A stretch of DNA of 64,000 nt, taken from positions 4,278,001 through 4,342,000 of the forward strand of contig OX377203.1 in NCBI GenBank assembly GCA_947396885.1, in the 5' to 3' direction. The stretch is from Heligmosomoides polygyrus polygyrus (Eukaryota; Nematoda; Chromadorea; Rhabditida; Heligmosomidae). The notes under the pieces are model-generated. The model ran no database searches and had not been told where the DNA came from. It was given only the letters and a program-made list of their open reading frames with translations. Of this stretch, positions 23,088-34,020 are shown piece after piece. The stretch's first letter is position 1. Every line of letters begins with the position of its first letter. A program made the translations under genes and the position numbers.

Positions 23088-24311
23088 TTAGGCTCTTGCA
23101 AAATTAGTCTCCGTCTCGAGGTTTGTATAAATAAACAAGTTTTTCATTGTAAAGCAATCCGTCTCAGCGAGAGCCACACACCGCTCGGTAGGCTTCTTCC
23201 TGTTCTTTCAAAAAACATATGCGGATGGCGCTCTAATTTCTCTAGCCGACCTTTTCCAGGGTTCCGTAAAATCATGAACCGACGAGACTATCAGTCGAGT
23301 CATCGTGCTTTACGAATTTAAATTGGAAAATTCTGCGACAGAGGCATCCCGTAACCTCGAACGGTGAGGCTCTGCTTCGAAAAATTCGCTTCTGGCGATT
23401 CCGATCTCGAAGGAAAACCGAGTCGCGGGCGCAGGTGGTCACTTGGCGAGGAGAGCTGTGGAAGCAAATCTGGAGACGAATACACGTACGTTAGCAGAGG
23501 ACCTCGGCGTACATCACAGTACGGTAGCAAGACATCTGGCGAGAATCGGCAGGGTGAAGAAGACGTCGAAGTGGGTGCCTCATGAGCTGACCGACGAGCA
23601 GCGTCTGGCATGTCTCGCCACCTGCTCCAACCTGCTAGTTCCCTTTAAAATGAGCCTTTTGTAAGCCGTACCATAACCGTGGGTGAAAAATGGATCCTTT
23701 ACGATAACAGGAAGCAGGAACGTGTCTGGGTAGGTAAGGATGCTCCTTCAACATCCTTTCCTTAACCCGACCTTCACCCTAAAAAAAGTTATGCTTACTC
23801 TGCGGTGGTGTTGTAAAGGTGTAATCCATTACAGCTTTTTGCAGCCTGGTCACGCAGTCGCAGAAGAGTCTTACTGCTGTGATTTAGACCAAATGTGTGA
23901 GAAGTTGCAAAAATTCTGGCCAGCAGTGGTGAATAGAGAGGGGCCGCTCCTGTTGCAGGACAGCGCAAGGCCACATTCCTCACAAATCACTCGTCGAAAA
24001 TTGACCATTCAGGTATCGAAGTTCTCCCTCACCACCATATTCTCCCGACCTTTCTGCCGCTTTTCCGAGATTTTGATTCTCATTTGCCTCAGAAACAATT
24101 CACTAATTCAGCCGATGTTGAATGTGTCCTTGATTCAGTTAATTCCTGTGATCCCAATTTTTTTGAAAGGATTAGATTCATTACCTGTTCGTTGGCAAAA
24201 ATGTGTGGATTCTGGTGGTTTTTACTTCGATTGATAAAGATGTGCTTAAGCTGGGTTATAGCAGTTTGAAGTAAGCGGTCCGTTTCGGCTATAAAATTTG
24301 CGAGAGCCTAA
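23088..24311 (+). mobile_element. Decayed mariner element
   Basis: TTAGGCTCTTGCAAAATTAG at the left and AAATTTGCGAGAGCCTAA at the right form the ends, with a left TA at 23086-23087. The insertion lies exactly at the end of the palindrome 21838-23087. Transposase remnants read on the plus strand. Confidence 0.82.
23330..24236 (+). pseudogene. Mariner transposase pseudogene
   Basis: The HTH2 region at 23443-23585 reads LGVHHSTVARHLARIGRVKK and then WVPHELTDEQR, the mariner linker. The catalytic region reads TVGEKWILYDN near 23680, where the first catalytic Asp is Gly. It continues through VMLTLRWCCKGVIHYSFLQP and LLLQDSARPH, with the second Asp present, to VRWQKCVDSGGFYFD at the end. The third Asp is not recoverable in the frameshifted FSPDLSA region near 24045. 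There are at least three frame changes. A long-dead copy, distinct in sequence from the other mariners here. Confidence 0.82.
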
Positions 24312-24399
24312 AAGTTGGATGGCGTTGATTTTTATTTGGAAGGTGTTCAGTTTGATTTCGAAGGTCGGGATATCGAATATCATGGACTGAGTTTCTGTA

Positions 24400-25435
24400 T
24401 TAGGTTGTCCCATAAGTCTTCGCCGTTTTTCAACGATTCACTGCAGATTTCGCCTGCGGTCTCCTGCATAGCACTACATAGCTTTCGAAAGAGAATGATT
24501 TGTCTATCAGAATATGTATTGCATTTCTTTCTTCATCATGAATTTTGTCAATTTTTAGGTCGTTGAAGTGAAAGCTGAAAAAGTGAAAAAGTAGCCATTT
24601 GCGCACTTGTTCTCTCCGCTTAGGTTTGCGATTTTTTGCGCAGTTTTTTACAGCACTTGGAAGGCAATGTTCTATACTACAAGAATATGTGTTAGTGCTA
24701 TTTGCTCATTTGTCCTTTATTGATTTTTAGGTCATCAAATTGGGACGTCCGAAGGAGAATGGTTATTTTTCCCGACAGCTCCTGCTCTTGGACTTTCTGG
24801 GTTGGTGTTATATGTCGTTCGAAAGAGAATGTCTTTCTCTATAAGAATATGTGTCGCGTTTATTGATTTCTGTTGAACATCAACAAAATGCCAAAAAGAG
24901 AAAAATCGTCTTCACCAACAACTCCTTCTCCTTCTTCAGTTGTTGATATTCGACAGAAATCAGCGTGAGCCAATAAACGCGACACAAATTCTTACTGAGC
25001 AAGACATCCTCTTCATACATATGACACCAAGCAAAAAAGTCCAACCACAGAACCGGACTTTTGGTAAAAATTCGGACGGAAAAGTCGGAATTTCCAATTT
25101 GATAGACTAAAAATCAATAAAGGGCAAGTGAGAAAATAGGACCGACACATTCTTGTAGTACAGAACATTGTCTTCCAAGTGCTATAAAAACTGCGCCAAA
25201 ATTGCAAACCTAAGCGGAGAGAACAAGTGCGCAAATGGCTACTTTTTCACTATTTCAATTTTCACTTCAACGGCCTAAAAATTGACAAATTTCATGATGA
25301 AAAAAGAAATGCAATACATATTCTGATAGAGCAAATCATTCCCTTTCGAAAGCTATGCAGCGCTATGCAAGAGACTGACGGCGAAATCTGCAGTGAATCG
25401 TTGAAAAAGCGGCGAAGACTTATGGGACAACCTAA
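24400..25435. mobile_element. 1.04-kb palindromic mariner-type MITE (copy 1)
   Basis: TA at 24398-24399 and 25436-25437 flank ends TTAGGTTGTCCCATAAGTCT and AGACTTATGGGACAACCTAA. The inverted arms extend far inward, for example GCGCACTTGTTCTCTCCGCT against AGCGGAGAGAACAAGTGCGC. There is no transposase frame. Copies lie at 49975-51025 and 54429-55421. Confidence 0.85.
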
Positions 25436-26330
25436 TATATTGTATTATATTGTATTGTATTGTAATATTGTTGTGCTAGTGTCGCAAGACTTTTCGATCA
25501 ACCCAATAGTAAAGGGCTAGCTGGAAATCTCGATGGAGTTTTCCTGCCAGCAGTTCCTTCTAGCCCAGGACTTATCTCAGTAGTTCTAGTTCTCATCGTC
25601 ACGGAATTTCTCGCCTAGCCTGGTGTTATCGTCATCGGTCGCTGATTATCTGACTGGTACCCGCGACTTCCGATCAAGTCGTAGACTCCTAATGCACTGG
25701 TTCGGTGATTTATCTCCTCCTTTAGCCTCAATGCCCCGGCGGAGCCCACCTGATGGTTGTTCTTGCGTCCTTCCCTCTGCCAGCCATCATTCTTCTGCCC
25801 GCTGAAGGACTGGCCGCGGTCTGGACGTTGAAATGTGCGGAAGAGGGATCGGCTGGTGTTGTTGTTGGTCGGGCTGCACCAATCCGGTAATGGACTTCTG
25901 CTTGCAGCCAGGGAGATAGCTTCTTTCCTGCAGTTTGAAAATGGTCTAACAACTGATAGCTGGAGCCGCTGATCGGCCATAGACTCGACCCCGCAATGGG
26001 ACCATCTATGAGGCTGTCGCAAAATTAATCGCCGAAACGGACCGCTTCTTCAAACTGCTATAACTCAGCTTAAGCACAACTTTAAAAAACCTACCGGACC
26101 GTGTGTGTGGCTTTCCCCAAGGCAGAATGATTTAGGGTAAAAATCTTATTTATACATATCTCGAAGCAGAGATTAATTTTGCGACAGCCTAATACAAGTG
26201 TGAGCTTCATGAATCGGTGGCAGAATTGTTCGAGAAATGTAAAACATGAGCGTCATCGTCCAAGTCTATGTGCAGGCCAAATAGTATTCATCATGCTTCC
26301 AATACTTCAGTTTTATTCAAATTTAAACAG
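25436..26330. other. Unassigned
   Basis: A short ATATTGTATT-type simple repeat at 25436-25470. Otherwise no recognisable feature. Confidence 0.3.
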
Positions 26331-26342
26331 TGTATGTCGTAT

Positions 26343-26880
26343 ATGTGGGCACGTGTAGCACGGTCGGAGGAGGCGCCGGCTGTCGCCTGTACCCGATACC
26401 AGGTTCCTGGTTCGGATTTCCCGCCCAGGCCAACCAAGCATTCCATCCCTCGCTGGTCGGTGAATCGGTACCAGACTTGTCTGGGGTGGATAAGGCGCAG
26501 ACTTGTCCACTAGTTGGTCACCGCAAGTCATTGTACAGTATATAAAATAAAAATGTTTAAATTATAGGTTCGTTTCGCCACTGCCTTCATACGAACCTGT
26601 TGATGTAGCATCTCCCCGATGGTTCATCAGTGAAGCGGAGAGATGTTACATAACATTGAAAATTAGAATAAAAGGTTTAAAAAAGAACAGACAAAATAGA
26701 AGGAATCAACTGACGAGACGTCAATCGACATCAAGAGCGACTACCTCAAACTTGGGTAATTAAACCTAAGGCCAGATCACCTTCAAATTGCCTCCACGGC
26801 GTCCCGTAGAAGTAGAATGCGTGGCGTATCCCAAAGAGATTAATTAACGCCGTCCTTTGTCATTTTATCCTTCATATAGG
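26343..26880 (+). repeat. tRNA-SINE split by an insertion
   Basis: The head (26343-26545) has GCACGTGTAGCACGGTCGGA and CTGGTTCGGATTTCCCGCCC, the box-A and box-B regions. The SINE tail (CGTCCCGTAGAAGTAGAATG, GTGGCGTATCCC, CGCCGTCCTTTGTC) appears only at 26795-26870. About 215 bp of other DNA lies between, including TACCTCAAACTTGGGTAATT, a phrase also found near 11125 and 63610. Confidence 0.6.
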
Positions 26881-26884
26881 AAAG

Positions 26885-27120
26885 TTGAAATGCGCCACCC
26901 AACTGCAACCAATCAGAGCACCGACCGAAGACGCGCCAGTCCAATCAGTGCGTCGGTCCTCTCTTGGTGGCACTTTCGATCGATGCGACGCGATGGGTCT
27001 TGGACCCTCCCTATGTGGGCCACATGAACGACTAGTACCTGATACCATACCTGAGTGAGCAGCGCCGATTTTTCTTCCGACCACCATGGAGCGAAGGGCA
27101 ACCGAGGCAGGCACACCTTC
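26885..27120. repeat. CCAATCAG-family repeat
   Basis: CAACCAATCAGAGCACCGAC, then AGTCCAATCAGTGCGTCGGT and GATCGATGCGACGCGATGGG, with GTGGGCCACATGAACGACTA at the end. This matches the dispersed family at 33.0 and 45.7 kb. Confidence 0.4.
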
Positions 27121-27189
27121 TATTGATAGTGAAGAATTGGCTCAGCTGAGCAAGGAATCGAACTACTAGTCGGGCAGTAGTTGGGATAC

Positions 27190-27425
27190 TCCGTGCGTTT
27201 TACGTCTAAGGGATATCGTTGAGGTGATTTGAACGCGTGCTTGGTCTACACAATGATTTGAGGTGGCAACCCGATGGACTAATCGGCGTTTTTTTCCTTC
27301 CCGGGCCAGTCTGTTACCAATTCACCAACGCTGGAATGATGGGGAACTTGCCTTGTCTAAGCGGGATTCGAACCATGAACCTAGGAGTAAGCGACAGCCG
27401 ACGCTCCATCTAATTGCACCATCCG
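27190..27425 (-). repeat. tRNA-SINE copy, diverged
   Basis: The body (GTTGAGGTGATTTGAACGCG) and head (GCGGGATTCGAACCATGAAC, the complement of a box B) are in the order expected for a minus-strand copy of the dominant SINE. The DNA from 27430 to 27890 has no recognisable feature. Confidence 0.5.
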
Positions 27426-28584
27426 AACCACCCCTATTAGTCGGTATAGGGGCGCAAAATGCAAATCGTTCTGCCTGAAATGGCCCTTACTTGCGCTTCA
27501 GAAGCTAATCTTTTTGGCCTAAAAGCGCAATGCTTTCCGTAGCGACTTCGCAGCCACACTGCGCCTCGAGGTAGCGTGGATGCGTGCTACCGGACATAAG
27601 AAGGTGAACGTTTGCTGTGTGGAGAAGAATTGCTGCTGCACTTTGGCTTCCGATAGCGAATTCATGTATGCAGCGTTCCACGGACCGACCGACGGAGCCA
27701 CCAGCCACCGACGACGTGTAGAGCTATTGATTCGTGTTGTCAGCTGGGCCCTTAAAAGCTCTGTTGGCCCTTCCCGAGTCCTTCCGCTGCTCATTCGGTT
27801 GTCTATCCTTTGATAGCCGAGACGTGTTTCACGTTCGAGTTTAGGTTAGGTGAGGCAAACCACTGGAAATCTGTGTTGATTTGCTCTAGCATACACCATT
27901 TGAAAATGGACACTTCTCCAATTAAATTTGACCCTTTTCCCGTCAAATTGGACGCTTCCAAACAAACTCGATGCTTCTGAATTTAGGTGAACGTCTTCCG
28001 TCTTCCAAAAACGAGCTTCTTCAGTTTGAACTACAGACTCTCCAAGATGGTTAGAATAATTGTTTGTTCAAGAAAAATTTTATTATAACTTTCTTTGCAG
28101 TTTTTCGTCCAGTTGGCTGAATGGGTTAACACTTTTTATTTAAAAAAATTGAGAAAAATAATAAATTAAATGTTGTCTTAAACTGAAACAATGTAGGCCG
28201 TTGAAAATCGTGCCAGGAATTCGAAAACCAGTCGCGACTTTTATTTGATTGATAGTGTGAATGCTGCTTGCATGAAGCATCAAAGTGAAGGTATGTGTTT
28301 ATTTTCAACTGTATTTATTGCAACGTTTACAGGCGTGAAACTCCATAAAAACAAAAATTTCGCAATCAATTGAATAAAACTTGCAACGTCTTGGACGGCG
28401 GCGTTGTGCAGTATCTAAAAAATATCTCCTTTTGGCAGTAAAATTTAACTGAGTTCGTGCTCGATAAAACAACCTTTAAACCATTCCCGTTCCTCAACGA
28501 ATGAGAATTTTATAAAATCTAGAGAAAAATATTCATTTACAAGGTAGATGAATTAAAGCTTCAAAGAGAGTCATACGAAAAATG

Positions 28585-29095
28585 GGATCTATCCTAGTCC
28601 GGGGGGGGGGGGCAACATAACTAAAAAGTAGGTAACAAAATGAATTGAGACTTACCGAGCGGCTCCTAGAGAACGAGCTGGAACCTAAAAGAAACCAAAA
28701 CGAACGAACAAAAACAAAAAATAAAAAATCGCCGCGGTTTACAACCGTCTCGGGGGGGGGGGGCAAAGAGCGATGGAATAGAGGCGTGCCGCGTGCTGAC
28801 CGCCGCTTGACATGTCATAACCAGGATCTAACATGGTGAGGAGGGCGCATGAAGCCGCCTGCCGGGGTCTGACCGCCGCCTGACATGTCATAACCAGGAT
28901 CTAACATGGTGAGGAGGGCACACAACTTTGCCTCCTTACAACCGCAACCAATGTAATTTTTTCGTTTTTTTTTTCTTTGTGACTTTTCTTGTTTAGGTCC
29001 CATGTTGTTCCATAGAGGCCGCTCTGTAAATCTCAAGTGGATTTGTTACATATAATACTTTCTACTTATGTGCCCCCCCGGACTAGGATGGATCC
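28585..29095. mobile_element. Non-autonomous transposon with 8-bp target duplication (copy 2)
   Basis: The perfect 8-bp duplication GAAAAATG lies at 28577-28584 and 29096-29103. Ends GGATCTATCCTAGTCCGGGG and CCGGACTAGGATGGATCC are inverted. Two direct copies of CATGTCATAACCAGGATCTA followed by ACATGGTGAGGAGGGC lie inside. It is the best-preserved family member. Confidence 0.88.
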
Positions 29096-29207
29096 GAAAA
29101 ATGTTCATCGACAAGAAAATTATTCCAGCCTTTTTGGAATGTTTTGATTAGTGTTGATGGAGCTCGTTTTGATTTGGAAGATGTTCAGTTTGATTTCAAA
29201 TTTGTTA

Positions 29208-29341
29208 GGGCCCGTTTACACTTCGACGCCGAGCGACGCGACGCGACGCATTGCGGCCACATTGATCGAGCGACGCCATCAATCAATTTGGCCCCTACGC
29301 ATGCCATTGCGTCGCTCGTCGCCGGAAGTATAAACGGAACC
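29208..29341. mobile_element. Harbinger-like MITE with TTA duplication
   Basis: TTA at 29205-29207 and 29342-29344. Ends GGGCCCGTTTACACTTCGAC and CGGAAGTATAAACGGAACC. The interior is built from GAGCGACGCGACGC words. Confidence 0.75.
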
Positions 29342-29344
29342 TTA

Positions 29345-29486
29345 AGGCATTCGCACACTTTCGCCGCTACGCGGCAGCCCTATCTTTAAGCATGGGGCAG
29401 AGACGCGGAATCGCCTCGCGAGGCAAATCGATATCTATGGTAATCGTGGTGCCGCGCCGCGTGGCGGCGAAAGTGTGCGAAGGCCT
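29345..29486. mobile_element. Harbinger-like MITE abutting the previous one
   Basis: It shares TTA 29342-29344 with its neighbour and has TTA at 29487-29489. Ends AGGCATTCGCACACTTTCGC and GCGAAAGTGTGCGAAGGCCT. A related unpaired fragment (ATCGATATCTATGG, CGCGTGGCGG) lies near 61810-61855. Confidence 0.72.
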
Positions 29487-29759
29487 TTAGGCTTGTTAAG
29501 AAAAGTGTCTTACTTGAGGTGAAAAGTGTCCAGTTTGACGTGAAAATAGTATAAACCAACGTGCCATTCTCAAGCGTTCTAGAGTGTTAGGTTATACAGG
29601 TTGACCTCACCACATTTAAATTGCTTCTTGACTTCTTTGTTGTGGAGATTTTTTATAGTAGAGGTTACGACTAGTAGATGCTGTTTGATAGCACTACGAA
29701 TGCAGGAGTGCGTTAGGAGATTGAGACGCCGTGAAACCGTTGTTTGAAATTGAGCTGTT

Positions 29760-30030
29760 TTCTCAATTCCAAGAGCTGTTCAACTTTGTTGTCAAATTGG
29801 ACACCTTTCAAACCTACCTGGACACTTTTCAAGCTGAATTGGTAGGTTCTGCATTTCACGAGCTATACAGCTTTAATCTCAAATCGGACTTTTCAAACTT
29901 GTCAGACTTCAAAAGCTTACTTATTGTCAGACTATTAAAACTTACTTGAACGCTTGTCAAGTTGTATTGGTTCGAAAAGTGTCCATTTTGGTTTGAAAAG
30001 TGCCCAATTTAACGTGAAAATGTACGCATC
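29760..30030. mobile_element. Short Foldback-like element
   Basis: The left arm holds TCAAATTGGACACCTTTCAA and similar units. The right arm holds GGTTCGAAAAGTGTCCAT, GGTTTGAAAAGTGCCCAA and AACGTGAAAATG in mirror orientation with a 21-bp period. It is a compact copy with very little loop. Confidence 0.65.
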
Positions 30031-30109
30031 AGTAATCTCCAAGTTCTCTCTTCGTAAAACCTCGGCATTTTTTTTTCTTAGTCTATCAATACTGCTGTGC
30101 CAAACGAGG

Positions 30110-31290
30110 TTAGGTGGATCAGTTTTATTGAGCGGCCTAACGTTTCGACCTATTCGTCGCCTTCAGAGGCCTAAAAGTGGTTCAAGACTTTAGATTTGTT
30201 ACTTATCCGACCAAGCGCCTTACCTCCCCCTTTCCGACATCGTCCTACACTCCCTATCGTAGAGCCTATTTCGGACTAGCTGCTTCTTGATGTTGTCATT
30301 CGGGATGTTTACAAGCACAACATCATCTTCTAGCTGAGCCCGAACTATGCTCCGCTGTATGGCAGAAGTGATATTATCAGAAATAAAAGGAAGACAAAGG
30401 GGTATACGATCTCGGCGTGGTATATTACGTTGCACAGTGCGGACTCTTTGGTGGTGTTGTGGTACCACGTAGCCATTTTGGCAAGCGATCTTTGAGGCTA
30501 GCCTCAATGACTCTTGTCGCTCTTCCAAGCCTGTGCATACATCACGTGCAGTTTTGAACATGTTCCTTACAACTGCGCGTTTAACAGCTGTAGGATGTGC
30601 GGAAGATGCATGGACCAAAATGTTCTTAGAACTTTCTTTGCGGTACCACTTCACCCTGACGATGCCACCCGATATTTTAATTTGCGTATTCAAATAAGGT
30701 AGCCAACCGTTCTTAGGAGTTTCCCTCGTAACCTTAATGTGTTGCGATTGATGATTCAGTAAATTGAAGCACTCATCCATTTCGGACTGTGTTGATGTTA
30801 CAATAAAACCATCATCAATGTATCTGCAATACATCAGGGAAGACGTTCTAGAACTGGTTGCTCTATTTTGCTCATAAAGCAAACGGCAAGAACTGGAGCA
30901 AGTCGTTGGCCCATGGCTAAACCTCGCATTTGTGAAAAATATCTACCTGACCATTATTTGAAAATATTACAACCTAAGCACTCCTTGATTAGAGTCATGA
31001 TGCCTGCCTTGCTAAGTCCAAAGTTATTAATACTGCTGTGATGTCGATCAATTATTTCTGATAACGCCTGAAGGGCATCCTCGTTTTGGACGTTTGTGTA
31101 TAGCGAAGTCACATCAAAGGACTCTATTACACATTCTTGTTCAACATGTCTGCTGTGTAGATAGTCAAGGAATAGCCTAGTGTACGCATCAGTACGCATC
31201 AGTATTTGTTCGTTCTGCACATCATCTGGTGCTCTGTTTATATGAATACTGGGCTGTAGGCAATTAGTTTCGGGCATTTCTTATGCCCCA
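30110..31290 (-). mobile_element. Penelope-like retroelement fragment
   Basis: A minus-strand RT pseudogene (31277-30220) is followed 50-100 bp downstream by CTCTGAAGGCGACGAATAGG, TCGAAACGTTAGGCC and AATAAAACTG (30165-30115). This places the recurring CTGAAG...GAAACGTTAGCC...AATAAA motif at the 3' end of a Penelope-type element. The 5' part is truncated near 31290. Confidence 0.7.
30220..31277 (-). pseudogene. Penelope-like reverse transcriptase pseudogene
   Basis: The fingers/palm start reads SFDVTSLYTNVQNEDALQAL (near 31150), the catalytic palm motif A of Penelope-like RTs. Then come MRGLAMGQRLAPVLAVCF (near 30910) and motif C RYIDDGFIVTS (near 30820), followed by the thumb-side LPYLNTQIKISGG. 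Breaks: an in-frame TAA after GCNIFK (30954) and a one-base frame change just before SLMYCRYIDDG (near 30845). After RNRLYDRECRTM the frame stops at 30220, with no GIY-YIG endonuclease before the terminal motif. Family assignment is from motif order; a DIRS or group-II-like RT is less likely. Confidence 0.75.
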
Positions 31291-31592
31291 AAAGTAATTA
31301 CTCTTATTGCGCCTCTATGAACACGACCGAGTCTTCTGTCATTCGCATCTGCTCACTTCCAATATTCCGCCTCCATTCTTCCTATGCTATGAACTCAACA
31401 GTTTTGCTGTCTGAAATAGGGAAGCTGGGCGATTGTCGCCAATGCGATCTATTTTAAGCTTGATGTTGACTTTACTGGTTTTTTTCAAAGGCCATTTTAG
31501 CTCCATGTCGCGAATGTGGGCAGCTTTGGGTGATCTTAGCGTACCGGCTAATCAAAGCCGATCAAAACACCGACCGTACACACCCTATCTGG

Positions 31593-33023
31593 GGGCCTGA
31601 TTCACCAATGACTTACAGCAATTTGACAGAGAGGATGCAGCCGAAATCCCTGATAGCGTGGCTTATCAAGCGATATGGTTAAACATTTCGTCGCGCTATC
31701 AGGGATCTTCACCAAGATAGTGCTTAACCGCATGGAGCGTTGCTTGGATGAATATCAGCCAGTGGAGCAAGCAGGGTTTCGCAAGGATTTCTCCTGCATG
31801 GACCATATTCAGACTGTCTCACAGCTCATCGAGAGGAGCCGCGAATACCACCTCCCACTTGTCCTTGTCTTCGTGGATTACCGGAAAGCGTTCAACTCTG
31901 TGGAAATCACGCCGTTTTGAACGCACTTGTACACGCTGGTATACCATCGCCCTACATCCGACTTCTCGACGAATGCTTCTCGAACACATCGACTACCATC
32001 CAGCTGTTCGATCGAAAGCTTAAGATTCCTATCGGGAAAGGAGTACGGCAGGGAGACACGATTTCTCCCAAGCTATTCACAGCGGCACTCCAGGATGCCA
32101 TAAAAGACTTGAACTGGGACGATAAAGGCTACCTTGTCGACGGTAAACGGATCAGCAACCTTCGCTTCGCCGACGATATTGTTCTCATCTCTACCAGCAC
32201 GGCAGAAGTCGAGGAAATGCTGAACGAGCTCAATGTGGCAGGTATGAAGATTGGATTGGACATGAATACGTCCAGAACGCAATTTATGGTCAACCAGTGG
32301 TGTGACACGGGACTCGTAAGGTTAAATGGAGTCGCTCTGCAACAGGTCGACTCCTACGTCTATCAGGGAAGAGAGCTGAACATGGATAACGACCTCGCTC
32401 CTGAAATCGCCCGCAGGAGACGCGCAGCATGGGCAGCCTTTAGTTCGATTCGCGAATTCACCGATCAGGTCAAGGATGCCGGCCTCAGGGCCTCGATATT
32501 CAACGCCTCTGTACTGCCTGCGATGTGTTACGCGACGGAAACCTGGCCCGACAACAAGACAATCGCCAGAGAGATGCAAACTACGCATCGTGCACTGGAG
32601 AGATGTCTTCTAAGGACAAGCCTTCGTCAGCAATGGCAAGAAGGCCTACGAAGCTCGGAGCTACGGGAGAAGTCGCAATTAGCAGACCCGCTGCAGTGCA
32701 TGAAGAAGTCCAAATATCGCTGGGCCGGACACCTGCTTCGACGAAAGGATGACAGATGGAGTCTCCGTGTCACAGAATGGCTCCCGAGAGACCATAAGAG
32801 ACCACTGGGACGACCGCCAACGCGATGGGCAGACTCATTCTCAAGATCTTTCAGAGAGCGGAGTCTGCCTCACTGGATGCAAGCAGCCAGAAATCGAGCG
32901 GTCTGGAAGAGTTGTGGTCCCCGCTGAGAAGACCTCCAGCCGACAAAGGACCATCAAAGTATCGGGGATTTTGGCTGTACTTTGTCTGTTAAGCTGTTTT
33001 AAGTCGTTGGTGAATCCGGCCTC
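31593..33023. mobile_element. Hairpin MITE split by an RTE insertion
   Basis: The left arm (31593-31710) starts GGGGCCTGATTCACCAATGA and runs to CGCGCTATCAGGGATC. The right arm resumes at 32957 with TATCGGGGATTTTGGCTGTA and ends CGTTGGTGAATCCGGCC. CTATCAGGGAT and GTATCGGGGAT look like a diverged target duplication of about 10 bp. The preceding 31480-31590 has a CAATCAG-type repeat fragment. Confidence 0.7.
31712..32956 (+). pseudogene. RTE-type non-LTR retrotransposon, 5'-truncated RT
   Basis: This is the C-terminal two thirds of an RTE-clade reverse transcriptase. KIVLNRMERCLDEYQPVEQA and FVDYRKAFNSVE (motif A) lie at 31712-31905. GVRQGDTISPKLFTAALQDA and LRFADDIVLIS (catalytic motif C) lie at 32040-32200. 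The RTE tail GRELNMDNDLAPEIARRRRA, KSKYRWAGHLLRR and RPLGRPPTRWADSF follow, ending at the stop 32927. A one-base loss near 31905, between SVE and NHAVLNAL, breaks the frame. The AP endonuclease and RT start are missing. The 3' UTR is about 30 bp, as is typical of RTE. Similarity to C. elegans RTE-1 in the tail supports a nematode host. Confidence 0.87.
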
Positions 33024-33029
33024 TTACTG

Positions 33030-33400
33030 TCACGCCCACTTCATGCGTCTTTATTGGCTGGTGCGTTGCAACTTTTCAATGCTGTCCGCATTCGCAACTA
33101 GAACCGCAATTTTTGTCTTCAGCGTTTCAACAACTTAGGAATTGGATCCTTTTTTTGCATTTTCTTTGATCTTCTGCCGAATTCCGTTCTTCTTTGCCTT
33201 TCAGCGGTTGTTGAAGGCCTCTGGAGCTTTTCACTGCATGTTTCTCACGTGTTCGCTCTTTGTTTTGTTGCTGTGGAAGTCGTCGGCACTTCTTTCCCTT
33301 TGCTGGTGTTCCCACGGCACTAGTCGTCAATGTGGCCTACATCGGGAGGGTTAACGCACCAGACCAATCAGGCCACATTGAGCGGACGTGCCACCCAGGG
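33030..33400. repeat. CCAATCAG-family repeat, inverted ends
   Basis: CACGCCCACTTCATGCGTCT and ATTGGCTGGTGCG at the left are mirrored by GCACCAGACCAATCAGG and TTGAGCGGACGTGCCACC at the right. The interior is pyrimidine-rich with no coding signal. Confidence 0.45.
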
Positions 33401-33515
33401 GTCGAATTCATCAACGACTTACAGCAATTTAACGGAGAAAATACAACCGAATCTCTGATAGCGCGGCTGAAATGGTTCACCATATCACTTGGTATCCATT
33501 TCGTTGGCCATGGCG
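33398..33515 (+). mobile_element. Half of a hairpin MITE, 'TTCATCAACGACTTA' family
   Basis: GGGGTCGAATTCATCAACGA, ACAGCAATTTAACGGAGAAA and TCTGATAGCGCGGCT match the left arm at 31593; the right arm is absent. DNA from 33516 to 33780 shows nothing recognisable. Confidence 0.6.
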
Positions 33516-34020
33516 ACGCTGAAGAGATAATTAATGCGCTGTGCCAGGGACGAGGTACAATTGCCCCACCTTGTCAATCAATCCTCCAGGAAGGACTCAC
33601 AGAGCCTAATTGCCTTATGCGGGGAGTTATTAATTAGTGGTAAGGGTGGTAATTAGCGGTCATAAGTGTACGTTTATCACGTCGCTTAAGCCGAACGTCA
33701 ATACAAGTGGATGTCACGAAGCGTAAGAAGAACTACAAACAAACTTACCAACAAAGAGTGATACAACGTCTATGGAAACACAGTGACCATGGGACATTGA
33801 GATGAGATGCGGCTTCAAACGTTAATTCCAAATATGTGTTCCGTTATGCTGTGCACATCTGTGAACAGAGTTATGACCATTTTCAGTATGGCTTCCAGCT
33901 CAAGTAATCTGGAAACTGCCCTGCCGGCCGAGCAGTTGCACAGGTGGTAGAGTAGCTGCGTGGTGAGACGAGGTAGTGTATGGTTTGACTCCCTGTGATG
34001 CGGAATTTTTGAACATACTA

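Larger units (their letters stand above)
27895..29560. mobile_element. Foldback-like element with three nested insertions
   Basis: The left end (27905-27960) has TCAAATTGGACGCTTCCAAA-type units. The right end (29495-29560) has GAGGTGAAAAGTGTCCAG and GACGTGAAAATAG units in mirror orientation. The 8-bp-TSD element at 28585 and two abutting Harbinger-like MITEs (29208-29486) are inserted within it. The centre (GATTGATAGTGTGAATGCTG) matches the copies at 10.1 and 46.8 kb. Confidence 0.6.
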
